Positions 37,154 through 37,323 of a DNA stretch of 37,323 nucleotides are shown in pieces. This DNA is from Nocardioides sp. GY 10127 (GTDB lineage Bacteria; Actinomycetota; Actinomycetes; Propionibacteriales; Nocardioidaceae), in the NCBI RefSeq assembly GCF_004919085.1, contig NZ_STGL01000012.1, positions 1-37,323 of the forward strand. The letters are read 5' to 3'. The notes beneath the pieces were generated by a model. That model was not told where the DNA came from and did not search any database. It worked only from the letters and a program-made list of their open reading frames with translations. The translations under genes and the position numbers were made by a program. The stretch's first letter is position 1; each line of letters begins with the position of its first letter.

Positions 37154-37323
37154 ATGAGTCTTCGCATCAACACCAACGTCGACGCGATCAACACCTACCG
37201 CAACCTGCAGTCGACGCAGAGCTCGATGAGCAAGTCGCTGGAGAAGCTCTCCAGCGGTTTCCGCATCAACCGCGCCGCCGACGACGCCTCCGGCCTGGCC
37301 ATCTCCGAGGGCCTGCGCTCGCA
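37154..37323 (+). CDS. fliC: Flagellin, N-terminal part (cut by window end)
   Basis: The first 56 codons of flagellin: SLRINTNVDAINTYRNLQST, then LEKLSSGFRINRAADDASGL and AISEGLRS, the conserved D0/D1 helix needed for export and filament packing. The rest lies beyond the window. The preceding sigma factor and the CsrA-FliW pair are its likely transcriptional and translational controllers. Confidence 0.96.
   Translation, partial: MSLRINTNVDAINTYRNLQSTQSSMSKSLEKLSSGFRINRAADDASGLAISEGLRS

Overview
This is a high-GC actinobacterial chromosome segment (Actinomycetota). The evidence is strong G/C third-position bias, frequent GTG starts, a DtxR/IdeR regulator, an F420-type nitroreductase-fold protein, and actinobacterial-style conjugation genes (MobF relaxase, DUF4913). 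The organism is motile by flagella, with a full chemotaxis operon and the late flagellar genes. The family cannot be fixed from sequence reading alone; a Nocardioides- or Cellulomonas-like actinobacterium would fit.

Region 1 (1-2.35 kb) holds the tail of an unknown gene and a deazaflavin-dependent (Ddn-like) oxidoreductase. It continues into accessory DNA: a decayed copy of the end of a gene that is intact further right, a small ORF, and a toxin-antitoxin-like pair.

Region 2 (2.35-13.88 kb) is a degraded integrative element in a tRNA-Arg(CCU) gene. A 62-bp perfect direct repeat of the tRNA 3' part marks its ends (2348-2409 and 13816-13877). Inside are a secreted/membrane-anchored pair of unknown proteins, a giant MobF relaxase-helicase with a Toprim/primase-like tail, a two-gene Kiwa (KwaA-KwaB) anti-phage system, a frameshifted DUF4913-type gene, a TraG/VirD4-type coupling protein and a 5'-truncated M23 peptidase fused directly to the attachment region. 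No integrase and no VirB4/VirB6 genes are seen, so the element looks immobile on its own. Sequence outside the core repeat is also related between the two ends, which suggests tandem accretion of related elements.

Region 3 (14.3-23.7 kb) is ordinary chromosome: a saccharopine dehydrogenase-like enoyl reductase, DUF2277 overlapping a sirtuin, a small conserved protein, a DtxR-family iron regulator, a photolyase, a GH13 alpha-glucosidase preceded by palindromic operator-like sites, and an MFS drug exporter overlapping its MarR regulator, with a perfect 13-bp inverted repeat upstream.

Region 4 (23.8-37.3 kb) is the motility locus. On the minus strand, in transcription order, it carries flgN-flgK-flgL-fliW, csrA, then cheA-cheW-mcp-cheB-cheR-cheY-cheX. 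On the plus strand it carries a FliA-type sigma factor followed by the start of flagellin (fliC), which is cut by the window end. CsrA, FliW and flagellin together form the known homeostatic circuit controlling flagellin translation. Two GGA sites, one inside the flagellin ribosome binding site, fit that circuit. FlgN chaperones the hook-filament proteins FlgK and FlgL.
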